Under the pieces are notes generated by a model that worked only from the letters and a program-made list of their open reading frames with translations, was not told the origin of the DNA and ran no database searches. A DNA stretch of 64,000 nt from Gammaproteobacteria bacterium (GTDB lineage Bacteria; Pseudomonadota; Gammaproteobacteria; Steroidobacterales; Steroidobacteraceae), in NCBI GenBank assembly GCA_025357835.1, contig JANYLM010000104.1, positions 19,131 to 83,130 of the forward strand. The letters run 5' to 3'. The position numbers and the translations under genes are program-made. The stretch's first letter is position 1. Every line of letters starts with the position of its first letter. Below are positions 39,760 to 50,625 of the stretch, piece after piece.

Positions 39760-40239
39760 ATGGACATAGCAGTTACGCTGGTCATCCAAGGTCTCGTCTT
39801 TTTCGGCGTGGCGTGGCTCGTGATGAAATTCATGTGGCCGCACATCATCGCGGCCATAGAGGCCCGGCAGAAGAAAATCGCCGAAGGTTTGGCCGCGGCC
39901 AGCAAGAGCGAAAAGGACCTCGACGAAGCGCAAGCTCGCTCCAAGGAAATCATCCGCGAAGCGCGCGACCGCGCGGCGCAGATCGTTGACCAGGCGAGCA
40001 AGCGTTCGAACGAAATCGTCGACGAAGCCAAGGGCACGGCCGCGGGCGAGGCACAGCGCCTAGTGGCGCAGGCACACGATGAAGTGGCGCGTGAGACGAC
40101 GCGTGCTCGCGAGGGTTTGGCGAAGGAAGTGGGCAAGCTCGCGGTCGAAGGCGCATCGCGTCTGTTGCAGCGTGAAATCGATCCTAAGACTCACGCTGAG
40201 CTGCTGGATAGATTGGCCGCCGAGGTTGCGCGTGGCTGA
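39760..40239 (+). CDS. atpF: ATP synthase F0 subunit b
   Basis: Peripheral stalk of the synthase. The 159 residues comprise one N-terminal membrane helix (LVIQGLVFFGVAWLVMKFMW) followed by a long charged coiled coil with many Ala, Glu, Lys and Arg residues (AARSKEI-like, HDEVARETTRAREGLAKEVGKLAVEGASRLL), the usual b-subunit shape. It overlaps atpH by eight bases. Confidence 0.95.
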   Translation: MDIAVTLVIQGLVFFGVAWLVMKFMWPHIIAAIEARQKKIAEGLAAASKSEKDLDEAQARSKEIIREARDRAAQIVDQASKRSNEIVDEAKGTAAGEAQRLVAQAHDEVARETTRAREGLAKEVGKLAVEGASRLLQREIDPKTHAELLDRLAAEVARG

Positions 40240-40768
40240 ACGAGCTACCATCGCCCGGCCCTATGCGAAAGCCGCGTTCGAAGCCGCGCGCGCGGCGAAC
40301 GCGTTTGCAGAATGGTCTCAAGGTCTTAAGGCTGCAGCCGAGATCGTCGCGGATCCGCGCGTGGGCTCGCTCACCAAGAGTCCGCAGTGGACCGCGCCCG
40401 ATTTAGCCGGCCTCATCACCGAAGTTGCGGGCCCCAAGCTCGATGCGGGCATGCAGAACTTCGTGCGCGTGCTGGCCGAGAATCATCGCTTGTTGCTGCT
40501 GCCGGAAATCGCGGTGCATTACGAGGTTCTGCGTTCCAACGTCGAGAATACCGTCGAGGTGGAGGTGGTCTCCGCCGTGCCGCTCGATGCCGCGCAAGCC
40601 GAGAAGCTCAAGCAGGCTTTGAGCACGCGGCTGAAACGCCAAGTGCGCATGCAAACTTCGGTCGATTCGACGCTGTTGGGAGGCGCGGTGGTGCGCGCCG
40701 GGGATCTGGTCATCGACGGCTCGTTGAAAGGCCGTCTGCAACGACTCGCCACAGAATTGGGAAGCTAA
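40232..40768 (+). CDS. atpH: ATP synthase F1 subunit delta
   Basis: Links the peripheral stalk to the alpha3beta3 head. The track ORF starts far upstream in atpF; the GTG at 40232 gives MAERATIARPYAKAAFEAARAANAF, the conserved family N-terminus, and 178 residues, the usual length. The C-terminal domain contains VDSTLLGGAVVRAGDLVIDGSLKGRLQRL, the hallmark of delta. Overlap with atpF suggests coupled translation. Confidence 0.95.
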   Translation: MAERATIARPYAKAAFEAARAANAFAEWSQGLKAAAEIVADPRVGSLTKSPQWTAPDLAGLITEVAGPKLDAGMQNFVRVLAENHRLLLLPEIAVHYEVLRSNVENTVEVEVVSAVPLDAAQAEKLKQALSTRLKRQVRMQTSVDSTLLGGAVVRAGDLVIDGSLKGRLQRLATELGS

Positions 40769-40780
40769 ACTGATTTAGTC

Positions 40781-40799
40781 GCGGGTCCTATAGGCTCGC
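40781..40799 (+). other. Intercistronic hairpin atpH-atpA
   Basis: GCGGGTC-CTATA-GGCTCGC: seven pairs including two G-T. It lies in the 46-base gap directly before the atpA ribosome site. Confidence 0.4.
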
Positions 40800-40814
40800 A
40801 GCAAGAGGGTTGAT

Positions 40815-42350
40815 ATGTCCATTAAGGCATCGGAAATCAGCGACCTGATCAAGGCGCGAATCGATAAGTTCCAGTCCACTACCGAGGCGCGCAATGTCGG
40901 CACCGTGGTGAGCGTCACCGACGGCATCGTACGCGTCCATGGTCTCGCGGACGCGCGTTACGGCGAAATGTTGGAATTCGACGGCAACACCTTTGGATTG
41001 GCGCTGAACCTCGAGCGGGACTCGGTGGGCGCAGTGGTGCTCGGCGACTACAAGCACATCTCCGAAGGATCGGTGGTCAAGACCACGGGCCGCATACTCG
41101 AAGTGCCGGTGGGCCCGGAACTCCTGGGCCGCGTCGTCGACGCTCTCGGCAATCCCATCGACGGCAAGGGTCCGGTGAATGCCAAGCTGAAGTCGCCGCT
41201 GGAGCGCGTGGCGCCGGGCGTGATTTTCCGCAAGAGCGTGTCGCAGCCGGTGCAGACCGGCCTCAAGGCCATCGACGCCATGGTGCCGATCGGCCGCGGC
41301 CAGCGCGAACTCATCATCGGCGATCGCCAGACCGGCAAGACCGCGGTCGCCATCGACACCATCATCAATCAGAAGGGCACGGGCGTTAAATGCGTCTACG
41401 TCGCCATCGGGCAGAAGCAGAGCTCGATCGCCAACGTGGTGCGCAAGCTCGACGAGCATGGCGCCATGGGCCACACAATTATCGTCGCGGCTTCCGCCTC
41501 GATGCCCGCGGCCATGCAGTACCTCGCACCCTACGGCGGCTGTGCCATGGGCGAGTACTTCATGGATAACGGCGAAGATGCACTGATTGTCTATGACGAT
41601 TTGTCCAAGCAGGCCGTTGCCTATCGCCAGATCTCGCTGTTGCTGCGCCGCCCGCCGGGCCGCGAAGCCTATCCCGGCGATGTGTTCTACCTGCACTCCC
41701 GTCTGCTCGAGCGTTCCGCGCGCGTGAACGAGGAGTACGTCGAGAAATTCACCAACGGCCGAGTCAAAGGCAAGACCGGATCGCTGACGGGTCTGCCCAT
41801 CATCGAAACCCAGGCCGGCGACGTCACCGCCTTCGTGCCGACCAACGTCATTTCCATCACCGACGGCCAGATTTTCCTGGAAACCGACTTGTTCAACGCC
41901 GGCATGCGCCCGGCCATCAACGCCGGCGTTTCCGTATCGCGCGTCGGCGGCGCGGCGCAGACCAACATCATCAAGAAGCTGGGCGGCGGCGTCCGCTTGG
42001 CGCTCGCGCAGTACCGCGAACTCGCGGCCTTCTCGCAATTCGCCTCGGACTTGGACGAAGCGACACGCCGGCAGCTCGAGCGCGGCCAGCGCGTCACCGA
42101 ACTCATGAAGCAGAAGCAGTACGCTCCCATGTCGGTGGCCGAAATGGCGCTGTCGCTGTATGCCGCCAACAACGGCTTCTTCGACAAGGTCGACCGCCGC
42201 AAGGTGGTGGAGACCGAAGCCGCGTTGCAATCATTTGCGCGCTCGAGCCATGCCGATCTGCTGAAGGGCATCAACACTAAGCCGGATCTGTCGAGTGAAG
42301 TCGAAGCAGGACTGAAGAAGTGCTGCGCCGACTTCTTCGCGACGCTGTAA
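40815..42350 (+). CDS. atpA: ATP synthase F1 subunit alpha
   Basis: Regulatory nucleotide-binding subunit of the F1 head. The 511 residues show the N-terminal beta barrel ([17 protein letters not shown]), Walker [14 protein letters not shown] (about 169-181), [42 protein letters not shown], and the arginine finger in the [10 protein letters not shown] region. The ribosome site is AAGAGGG. Neighbours and order are canonical. Confidence 0.97.
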   Translation: MSIKASEISDLIKARIDKFQSTTEARNVGTVVSVTDGIVRVHGLADARYGEMLEFDGNTFGLALNLERDSVGAVVLGDYKHISEGSVVKTTGRILEVPVGPELLGRVVDALGNPIDGKGPVNAKLKSPLERVAPGVIFRKSVSQPVQTGLKAIDAMVPIGRGQRELIIGDRQTGKTAVAIDTIINQKGTGVKCVYVAIGQKQSSIANVVRKLDEHGAMGHTIIVAASASMPAAMQYLAPYGGCAMGEYFMDNGEDALIVYDDLSKQAVAYRQISLLLRRPPGREAYPGDVFYLHSRLLERSARVNEEYVEKFTNGRVKGKTGSLTGLPIIETQAGDVTAFVPTNVISITDGQIFLETDLFNAGMRPAINAGVSVSRVGGAAQTNIIKKLGGGVRLALAQYRELAAFSQFASDLDEATRRQLERGQRVTELMKQKQYAPMSVAEMALSLYAANNGFFDKVDRRKVVETEAALQSFARSSHADLLKGINTKPDLSSEVEAGLKKCCADFFATL

Positions 42351-42368
42351 GCAGAGTAAGAGAAGGCA

Positions 42369-43232
42369 ATGGCAGGCGCAAAAGAAATCCGCGGCAAGAT
42401 CGTGAGTATCAAGAATACTCAGAAGATCACCAAGGCCATGGAAATGGTGGCGGCGAGCAAGATGCGCAAGGCGCAGGACCGGATGCGCGCGGCGCGCCCC
42501 TATGCGGAAAAGATCCGCAAGATCATCGGCCACTTGCGCCAGGTGAACCTGGATTACAAACATCCCTTCACCTTGGAGCGGCCGGTGCAATCCGTAGGGA
42601 TCGTGGTGATAAGCACCGATCGCGGCTTGTGCGGTTCGTTGAATCTGAACCTGTTCAAGGCGGCCCTAGGCGCCATCCGCGAAGCGCAAGGCAAGAACGT
42701 CAAGGTTTATTTGTGCGTCATCGGTTCCAAGGCACTGCAGTTCTTTCGACGGCTGTCCGGCGTCGAAATCGCCGCGTCGGTCACGCATTTGGGCGACAAG
42801 CCTAAGTCCGCGGATTTGATCGGAACCAGCAAGGTCATGCTCGATTTCTATCGCGACACCAAGGTCGATCAATTACTGCTGGTACACAACGTTTTCGTCA
42901 ATACGATGACGCAAAAGGGCGTCGTCTCGCAGCTGCTGCCGCTGCAGACCATCGACAAGGATGAGCTGCAGGAACGCTGGGATTACATCTACGAGCCGGA
43001 TGCCGCCGAAATTCTCGACGGCATTTTGATGCGATACATCGAGTCCCAGATATTCCAGGGGGCCGTCGAAAATGTCGCCTGCGAAATGGCGGCGCGCATG
43101 GTGGCTATGAAGAGCGCCTCCGACAACGCCGGCAAGCTCATCGACGAGCTGCAACTCATTTACAACAAGGCCCGTCAGGCGGCGATCACGAAAGAACTTT
43201 CGGAAATCGTCGGCGGCGCGGCAGCAGTCTAG
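42369..43232 (+). CDS. atpG: ATP synthase F1 subunit gamma
   Basis: Central rotor shaft. The 287 residues begin with the conserved N-terminal helix [35 protein letters not shown]. They contain the [16 protein letters not shown] Rossmann-like segment and end with the C-terminal helix [44 protein letters not shown], an almost invariant gamma tail. Confidence 0.97.
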   Translation: MAGAKEIRGKIVSIKNTQKITKAMEMVAASKMRKAQDRMRAARPYAEKIRKIIGHLRQVNLDYKHPFTLERPVQSVGIVVISTDRGLCGSLNLNLFKAALGAIREAQGKNVKVYLCVIGSKALQFFRRLSGVEIAASVTHLGDKPKSADLIGTSKVMLDFYRDTKVDQLLLVHNVFVNTMTQKGVVSQLLPLQTIDKDELQERWDYIYEPDAAEILDGILMRYIESQIFQGAVENVACEMAARMVAMKSASDNAGKLIDELQLIYNKARQAAITKELSEIVGGAAAV

Positions 43233-43255
43233 ATCAGATTAGATTTCGGTATCAT

Positions 43256-43300
43256 CGGCGCGTAGCGCCGCCAAATGTTCGGGGTTGCGCAGCAACCCCG
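43256..43300 (+). other. Two tandem perfect hairpins atpG-atpD
   Basis: CGGCGC-GTA-GCGCCG (43256-43270) is followed after nine bases by CGGGGTTGC-GCA-GCAACCCCG (43280-43300), both with perfect stems and three-base loops. They end 16 bases before the atpD ATG, with GAGAGG as ribosome site after them. No T-run. They could stabilise or set processing of the atpD mRNA. Confidence 0.65.
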
Positions 43301-43304
43301 TTGA

Positions 43305-44735
<1,431 letters not shown>

Positions 44736-44743
44736 GAGCAATC

Positions 44744-45163
44744 ATGGCCAACACCATTCATGTCGATATCGTCAGCGCCGAAGGACAGATCTTCTCGGGC
44801 GAGGCGAGTATGGTGTTCGTGCCGGGCTCGCAAGGCGAACTCGGCATCGCGCCGCGTCACGCACCCTTACTGACGACTCTGAAGGCCGGCGAAGTCCGCG
44901 TGCAGTCGGATGGCGCGGAAGAGCAGTCTTTTTACGTCGGCGGCGGCACTCTGGAAATTCAGCCCAATCGCGTTACCGTGCTGGCCGACACTGCGGCCCG
45001 AGCGCGCGATCTGGACGAAGCCGCAGCCGTTGCCGCAAAGCAGCGCGCCGAGGATGCCGTGCGCGAGCGCACCGACAAGGTAGAGATCGCTGAGGCGCAA
45101 GCTGAACTGCTTCGCGCCGTGGCACAATTGCGAGCTATCGAGCGTCTGCGTAAGAAACGCTAA
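44744..45163 (+). CDS. atpC: ATP synthase F1 subunit epsilon
   Basis: Rotor subunit and intrinsic inhibitor. The 139 residues have the N-terminal beta sandwich (IHVDIVSAEGQIFSGEASMVFVPGSQGELGIAPRHAPLLTTL) and a C-terminal two-helix hairpin rich in Ala, Glu and Arg ending LRAIERLRKKR. Last gene of the operon, nine bases after atpD. Confidence 0.95.
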   Translation: MANTIHVDIVSAEGQIFSGEASMVFVPGSQGELGIAPRHAPLLTTLKAGEVRVQSDGAEEQSFYVGGGTLEIQPNRVTVLADTAARARDLDEAAAVAAKQRAEDAVRERTDKVEIAEAQAELLRAVAQLRAIERLRKKR

Positions 45164-45186
45164 AGACTTCCCCGCACAGGGACAAC

Positions 45187-46602
45187 ATGCAACTTTCGGT
45201 CGTCATTCTGGCAGCGGGCCAGGGCAAGCGGATGAACTCCGACTCAGCGAAAGTACTGCAGCCACTGGCCGGGCGGCCTCTGCTGCAGCATGTGATCGAC
45301 ACCGCGCGCGGGTTGCTTCCGACCACTATCTACGTGGTCTATGGACACGGCGGCGCGCAGGTGCAAGCGGCCCTCGCTCACGAACATATCGAATGGATAC
45401 TGCAAGCTGACCAGCTGGGTACGGGCCATGCCGTGATGCAGGCCATGTGCGTCATTCCCGACGATCATACGGTGCTTGTGCTCTACGGCGATGTGCCGCT
45501 GATCCGGACGCCGTCCTTGGCGAAACTGATTGCAGCGGCCGATGCAGGGGCCTTGAGCCTGCTGTCCATGTGTCCCGACGATGCTACAGGCTACGGGCGC
45601 ATCGTCCGCGACGCCGCCGGGCATGTCATCGCCATCGTCGAGCAAAAGGATGCCGGTCCGGAACAATTGCAAATCCGCGAGGCCAACTCCGGGCTGCTAG
45701 CCGCTCCCGCAGCGCGCCTTCGCGAATGGCTGCTGGGCCTGGGGAGGAATAATTCGCAGCGCGAATACTACCTGACCGATGTGGTCGCAGGCGCCGTGCA
45801 GGCGGGCATTCGCGTCGATGCGGTGCAGACTGCGCATGCCGCAGAAGTCATGGGCGTCAACGACAAGGTGCAGCTAGCGCAAGTGGAAGCCCTGTACCGG
45901 CGCGAAAGAGCAGAGGAGTTGATGCTCGCGGGCGCCACTCTGGCGGACCCTACGCGCATAGACATACGCGGCGATGTTGAGGTGGGCCGCGACGTGTTCA
46001 TCGATATCAATGCGGTCTTCACCGGCCCGGTGCGGTTAGGCAGGGGCGTGAAGATTGGGCCCAACTGCATCATCAGCAATTCGCAGATTGGAGCCGGCAC
46101 CGAGGTGTTCGCGAACAGCATCATCGATCATGCCAGCGTGGCGGAGAACTGCCGGATTGGTCCCTTCGCAAGAGTTCGTCCCGATACGGTTCTGCAGCAC
46201 GATGTGCATATAGGCAATTTCGTCGAGGTGAAGGCCAGCGAAATCGGCGCCTATGCTAAGGCCAATCATTTGAGCTATGTGGGCGATGCCCGGGTGGGCA
46301 GCGGCGTCAACGTCGGCGCCGGCAGCATCACCTGCAACTACGACGGCAAGAACAAGTGGCCGACGGTCATCGAAGACGATGTATTCATCGGCTCGGGCAG
46401 CATGTTGGTGGCCCCGGTGCGAATCGGCGCCGGCGCGACCATCGGCGCGGGTTCAACCATCACTCAGAATGCGCCTGGCGGGGAGCTCACGCTGACGCGC
46501 GCCAAGGAGGTTACGATCGCCGGATGGGAGCGCCCGGGAAAGTTCAGCGACGAAGACAAGGCTGCCGCCATCGACGCCGCGCTAACGCGGCCAAAGCCCT
46601 GA
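45187..46602 (+). CDS. glmU: Bifunctional GlmU (glucosamine-1-P acetyltransferase / UDP-GlcNAc pyrophosphorylase)
   Basis: Makes UDP-GlcNAc for peptidoglycan and LPS. The N-terminal nucleotidyltransferase domain has LAAGQGKRMNSD (about 8-19) and the C-terminal half is a left-handed beta-helix with hexapeptide repeats (VGRDVFIDINAVF and on to GAGATIGAGSTITQN). The acetyltransferase region has YVGDARVGSGVNVGAGSITCNYDGKNK. It lies 23 bases after atpC, a common gammaproteobacterial neighbour, so it may be read through from the atp promoter. Confidence 0.96.
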   Translation: MQLSVVILAAGQGKRMNSDSAKVLQPLAGRPLLQHVIDTARGLLPTTIYVVYGHGGAQVQAALAHEHIEWILQADQLGTGHAVMQAMCVIPDDHTVLVLYGDVPLIRTPSLAKLIAAADAGALSLLSMCPDDATGYGRIVRDAAGHVIAIVEQKDAGPEQLQIREANSGLLAAPAARLREWLLGLGRNNSQREYYLTDVVAGAVQAGIRVDAVQTAHAAEVMGVNDKVQLAQVEALYRRERAEELMLAGATLADPTRIDIRGDVEVGRDVFIDINAVFTGPVRLGRGVKIGPNCIISNSQIGAGTEVFANSIIDHASVAENCRIGPFARVRPDTVLQHDVHIGNFVEVKASEIGAYAKANHLSYVGDARVGSGVNVGAGSITCNYDGKNKWPTVIEDDVFIGSGSMLVAPVRIGAGATIGAGSTITQNAPGGELTLTRAKEVTIAGWERPGKFSDEDKAAAIDAALTRPKP

Positions 46603-46653
46603 TTTACCGTGAATTCGCGGGCCGCGCATAGTTTCACGCAGTGCGCCGCCCCG

Positions 46654-47730
46654 TCAAATTTCAACGGCCTGATTCATGGCCTTCGGGACGCAACTCTGCT
46701 CTAAATTGATCGCTTTTTCGAGCATGGTTCGGAAACTCGCTAACGCCGCATCCATGCGCATTGCCAGCATGCCACCCTCTGGGTCCGCGTGAATAACCCG
46801 CTGTTGCGCGAGTATGATATCTCGGTCTTCCTCAAATCCGGCCAACACACTTTGCCGCAAGTTCTCAGTCACATCCCGATTATCAAGAGCGAATCCGTGG
46901 GATTGCTGAAAGAAATAGTGGGAGGTTGTTGATGTCTCCGGCGTCACCGCCTGGCAGCCAAAAAACTCCGCCGCATCGACGCGCTTACCCTCAGGGGCGC
47001 CCGTGCCGGTGGGGGCACTTCCGGAGTCCATCAACAACACACCGGGCAGTACCACATTGTAGATGTTCCATCTGTCGACATTTCCCGGCCATGTTTTCAA
47101 ATTGCGCAGGAACGGCGCGGGCTCGTCGTCCAGCAACCAGCGTTCGACACGAATGCTGCGATCGAGGCGGGTAATCTTCGGTCGAATGGCTGCGTATTTC
47201 GCTGAGCCGCCCAAGGTGGTCTCATGCACGTAGGATAGATGTGAGAAGTCCAATAAGTTGTCGGTAACCAACAGGTAGTTCGCATCGTAGTGCATATAGC
47301 CCGGCGTGCCGCGCCAATTCACATCCTTCAAATAGTGAGTATCGGGAATCAATGAAGGATCGGCGTGGTCGGGCTCACCCATCCATATCCAGACCCAGTT
47401 AAACCTTTCGACGATGGGGAAGGCCCGAACCTTGGCCGTGGCGGGTATGTAATTTTGCGACGGGATCTCGACACACTTGCCCGTCGCGTCGAAGAGCAGG
47501 CCATGATACATGCAGCGGATGCGGTCACCTTCCCGGCGACCTTTGGATAAGGGCGCTGCCCGATGGCAACAACGATCGGCTAAAGCGATCACCTGGCCGG
47601 ATTGGTCGCGCCAGAAAATCAGGGGCCTTTGCGTAATGGTGCGTGCCAATAAACTCTCAGCCGGAATTTCGTAAGACCAGGCACAGACGTACCAAGTGTT
47701 TTTTAGAAACGATGAATCGATATCGCTCAC
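46654..47730 (-). CDS. Rieske non-heme iron oxygenase (VanA-like)
   Basis: Terminal oxygenase that hydroxylates or O-demethylates a ring compound. The 358-residue chain has a Rieske 2Fe-2S motif CCHR-16 residues-CMYH (Cys54, His56, Cys73, His76) and the mononuclear iron triad region DNLLDFSHLSYVH (157-169, with His164 and His169). Length and motifs match the vanillate O-demethylase/phthalate oxygenase alpha subunit group. No reductase gene is adjacent. It is divergent from an IclR regulator, its likely controller. Substrate unknown. Confidence 0.88.
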   Translation of the reverse strand: MSDIDSSFLKNTWYVCAWSYEIPAESLLARTITQRPLIFWRDQSGQVIALADRCCHRAAPLSKGRREGDRIRCMYHGLLFDATGKCVEIPSQNYIPATAKVRAFPIVERFNWVWIWMGEPDHADPSLIPDTHYLKDVNWRGTPGYMHYDANYLLVTDNLLDFSHLSYVHETTLGGSAKYAAIRPKITRLDRSIRVERWLLDDEPAPFLRNLKTWPGNVDRWNIYNVVLPGVLLMDSGSAPTGTGAPEGKRVDAAEFFGCQAVTPETSTTSHYFFQQSHGFALDNRDVTENLRQSVLAGFEEDRDIILAQQRVIHADPEGGMLAMRMDAALASFRTMLEKAINLEQSCVPKAMNQAVEI

Positions 47731-47807
47731 AACTCATTCCCTCCGGCGAGAACAGGCCTGATTGCCTGCGTTGAAAAAGGTCCTCAGGGGCCTGTTGCTC
47801 ATCCGAA

Positions 47808-47850
47808 CGTAATTACTAGTTAATAAACTCATTCTGCTAATCGTAATTGC
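47808..47850. promoter_or_regulatory. Repeated CGTAATTRC words in the Rieske-IclR divergent region
   Basis: CGTAATTAC (47808-47816, including the palindrome GTAATTAC) and CGTAATTGC (47842-47850) lie 34 bases apart in the 158-base divergent promoter region. Candidate operator for the IclR-type regulator; unproven. Confidence 0.35.
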
Positions 47851-47888
47851 TCGCACGCAAACCAGTCAAGTGCAGTAATCTTCGGCCT

Positions 47889-48671
47889 ATGCCCCGTAGA
47901 CTCAAGCAGCAACAAGGCGTCCAGTCGATTGAAGTGGGACTTCGGCTGCTGCAATGCCTTGCCGAATCGAAGCGAGCCATGATGCTGCGTGATCTTGCGG
48001 CTGCGGCCCGCATGCCTGCGGCCAAGGCGCATCGATACTTGGTCAGCCTGACGCGGATGCGGTTCGTCGAGCAGCAGAAAGACACAGGGATGTATGACTT
48101 AGGTGCGTATACACTCAATCTTGGGCTAAATGCCTTGGGCCGACTGCAGCCGCTCAACGTCGCAGCGCCGTTTCTGCGCGAGTTAAATTCGGAAATCGCC
48201 CAAACCGTTGCGCTGGCGGTGTGGGCCAATGGAGGCGCCACCATCATCAGCTGGATCGGGTCGGATGCGCCGGTTGCCGCCAGTTTGCGAATCGGATCGG
48301 TGATGCCTCTGACGCGCTCTGCGACGGGGCTCGCGTTCCTCGCGTTTCTGCCACAGGAAGTTACCGCAGAGCTGCTGCACAAGGAGCTTGCTGAAAACAC
48401 ACGTGTGGGGCTGGCGCCGAAATCGACCGCTGACGTTGCGCGTGAAATCGAACAAATTCAGCGTAGCGGCTTTGCCAGGACGAGCGCCTTCATCCCCGGC
48501 ATAAGTGGACTCGCTATCCCCGTCTTCGATCACTCGGGATTGATGACATTGGCAATGGTGACGCTCGGTTATGCCGGAAATATCGATTTGACCGATAAGG
48601 GATCGATTGTCGCTAAGGTGCAAAGCAAAGCGCGCGAACTCTCCAAACGATTGGGCTACTCGCTGACGTAG
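47889..48671 (+). CDS. IclR-family transcriptional regulator
   Basis: A ligand-responsive regulator of the type that controls aromatic catabolism. The ATG at 47889 (MPRRLKQQQGVQSIEVGLRLLQCLAES) is favoured over the track start because it gives the normal IclR beginning and 260 residues. The N-terminal winged helix (ALRDLAA-like, MLRDLAAAARMPAAKAHRYLVSLTRMRFVEQ) is followed by a GAF-like effector domain with GNIDLT and SGLAIPVFDHSG blocks. Divergent from the Rieske gene, so probably its regulator. Confidence 0.88.
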   Translation: MPRRLKQQQGVQSIEVGLRLLQCLAESKRAMMLRDLAAAARMPAAKAHRYLVSLTRMRFVEQQKDTGMYDLGAYTLNLGLNALGRLQPLNVAAPFLRELNSEIAQTVALAVWANGGATIISWIGSDAPVAASLRIGSVMPLTRSATGLAFLAFLPQEVTAELLHKELAENTRVGLAPKSTADVAREIEQIQRSGFARTSAFIPGISGLAIPVFDHSGLMTLAMVTLGYAGNIDLTDKGSIVAKVQSKARELSKRLGYSLT

Positions 48672-48746
48672 CCTCATGTTGCTGTAAGGGGCTTACACGC
48701 GACGTGACTCATACTCATCAGTGTCCGGTCCATCCAGCGGCCGCGC

Positions 48747-49877
48747 TCAGTTCAGGCCGAGGAGTCTTGAAACGAGTTGCGTGCGGCTGTTGACCCCGGC
48801 CTTCGCGTACACCGAGCGCAGATGATTTTCGACCGTTCGCAGCGCGATCCCCAGGCCACGGGAAATGTGCCCGTTGCTCTGACCGGCACATATAAGCCGG
48901 GCGACGGCGATCTCGCGGTCGGAAAGTGCGAAGCACTCGCAGGCCTCGTCAAGGGCCTTGCGATCACGGCGTTCGGACGTGACGAGAACGTAGTATGTCC
49001 TCGCATCGACATCACGGAACGCTCTCACCTCGATGTCCAACTGGCAGGGCATGCCGCAGTTCGCCTGCGGTATTTCCAGAGTGAACCGACCAAGGGGTCC
49101 GATCCCAGGTGCCACGCCAATTAACCGCTGACGCAGCTCACCGAACACGTTCGCCGCCTGCGAGTTCCGGCACGCGGCATCTCCGTACAGACCGAGCTGC
49201 GTGAGGCCGCGACGATTCGCGTGCCGCACGAGCAGATCCTCGTCGAGAATGACGAAACCCATGCCGGCGTAACTATCAAAGACGGAGTCCAGCACACTGC
49301 CCGACAGCGTTACCGACTCGCGATATGCAAGGTTCGAAATGACCGATTGAATCACAGGCACCAGTTCCTGCAACCGTTCGACTTCCACAATCGAGAACGG
49401 TTGTGCTTCGTGGGCGCGGTGGAACCCTAGGCACATCATCTCCGATCCGAGGGTCGAGCGTACGGGTACGGCCAGGGCGAGGACATGCCGGATATCGTAC
49501 TCGAATAGAAAATCGCGGTAGTAGGCCTGATCCCGCCAACCCGGGATTCCCGATAAGAGTGTCACAAATGCGTTCTGTCCATCGGCTCCGGAGCGCAGCC
49601 ACTGAAGGCCCGGTTTGAGTACCGGATCCAAGTTGTAGACTCCTTCCGCGTAGACTTCGACACTGCGGGGATGATGCCCGACGTACGATCGTCTTCCGAC
49701 GAGATGTCCGTTGGTGGGCAGATCAAAGAATTGTAGGAACACGCTGCTGGTCGCGTTCAATGTTTCCGCCACCGGCGTCAGCAGGTGCTCGCTCATCTGG
49801 TCGTATGACTTGCATGAGAGCACGCGCGCGAACAATTCGGCGGACGCCGCGCTCCGCGACGCCGAAATCTCGGCCAT
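48747..49877 (-). CDS. LuxR-family transcriptional regulator with N-terminal sensor region
   Basis: About 376 residues from the ATG at 49877 (MAEISASRSAASAELFARVLSCKSYDQ); the track start at 49910 is less likely. The C-terminal LuxR helix-turn-helix reads LSDREIAVARLICAGQSNGHISRGLGIALRTVENHLRSVY. The N-terminal 300 residues carry a possible autoinducer-type or GAF/PAS-like sensing region (DQAYYRDFLFEYDIRHVLAL) of unknown ligand. No LuxI-type synthase is in this window, so it would be a solo regulator, plausibly controlling the SDR/VOC and TonB genes. Confidence 0.8.
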   Translation of the reverse strand: MAEISASRSAASAELFARVLSCKSYDQMSEHLLTPVAETLNATSSVFLQFFDLPTNGHLVGRRSYVGHHPRSVEVYAEGVYNLDPVLKPGLQWLRSGADGQNAFVTLLSGIPGWRDQAYYRDFLFEYDIRHVLALAVPVRSTLGSEMMCLGFHRAHEAQPFSIVEVERLQELVPVIQSVISNLAYRESVTLSGSVLDSVFDSYAGMGFVILDEDLLVRHANRRGLTQLGLYGDAACRNSQAANVFGELRQRLIGVAPGIGPLGRFTLEIPQANCGMPCQLDIEVRAFRDVDARTYYVLVTSERRDRKALDEACECFALSDREIAVARLICAGQSNGHISRGLGIALRTVENHLRSVYAKAGVNSRTQLVSRLLGLN

Positions 49878-50019
49878 GATGTGATGTCTCCCCGAGCCGG
49901 CCAATAACACTTTCTGCGGCCGCCGACCCGAATCCCTTCGCTTTTCTTCTACGGCGACATCGCAGCTTTAGCCAATATGCAACACTTCGGGGGTCTTCGC
50001 AATCCGATCGGATGCAGCC

Positions 50020-50577
50020 TCAGGCTGCGGGGTGCCCCAGCGTGCGGATCGCAGCGGACCCATCCCAACCGACGCTGGACTGATATATATGGGTGAAAAG
50101 CGCTTCTACGGCCGGAGTTACTTCAATGACCTCGATCATGCCGCCGAGCTCGACAGATGTGTCGACGTAGGCGGCGCGGGCGCCGATCGATACCATCGCC
50201 TCGAGACCCAGGACAAAACCCTGCCGCTGATAATGCGCAAGCGCGGCCTCGTAGTTCTCCGGCTGTGCCGCCACCGCCCAGTGATGAAAACCATAACCAC
50301 GTCGGTCGATAATCTCGCGATAGACGCTGGGTTGGGCGTCATTTTGCTGAATCAGCTCAAACATCATGTGACCCGAATTCGCGAGGGCAATCGTCACGTC
50401 CAGCTCACTGGGTAAGCCTCGGTACTTAATCCATTGAAACTCGAAGTGTTCGAACAGGAACCACGGGCCGAGGTTCAGGCGGCTGCCGAAGTTGCTCATG
50501 GCAGTTTGCATATCCTCGACGATGTAAGCGACCTGTATGATCCCATCGAGCGGCTGTCCCCAATTCCATGTCGGCAT
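50020..50577 (-). CDS. VOC (glyoxalase/dioxygenase fold) family protein
   Basis: A 185-residue vicinal oxygen chelate protein. The opening GIIQVAYIVEDMQTAMSNFGSRLNLGPWFLFEHF is the first beta-alpha-beta-beta module. Possible metal ligands lie in YGFHHWAVAA and in GGMIEVIE. Similar proteins are found in catabolic clusters where they act as lactonases, isomerases or dioxygenases. It lies 48 bases after the SDR stop on the same strand, so the two are likely co-transcribed. Confidence 0.78.
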   Translation of the reverse strand: MPTWNWGQPLDGIIQVAYIVEDMQTAMSNFGSRLNLGPWFLFEHFEFQWIKYRGLPSELDVTIALANSGHMMFELIQQNDAQPSVYREIIDRRGYGFHHWAVAAQPENYEAALAHYQRQGFVLGLEAMVSIGARAAYVDTSVELGGMIEVIEVTPAVEALFTHIYQSSVGWDGSAAIRTLGHPAA

Positions 50578-50625
50578 TCGATCCTCTCCTTACTCGATTC
50601 AGCTTGAACAGTTTTTGCGTAACGG

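Noticed and set aside
40788-42230. 480-codon minus-strand ORF over atpA
   Set aside because: It is the antisense shadow of atpA, His/Val/Ala-biased as expected from codon bias in GC-rich genes.
48683-48697. Hairpin TGTAAG-GGG-CTTACA after the IclR gene as a terminator
   Set aside because: Stem of six with no T-run; too weak to call as a terminator.
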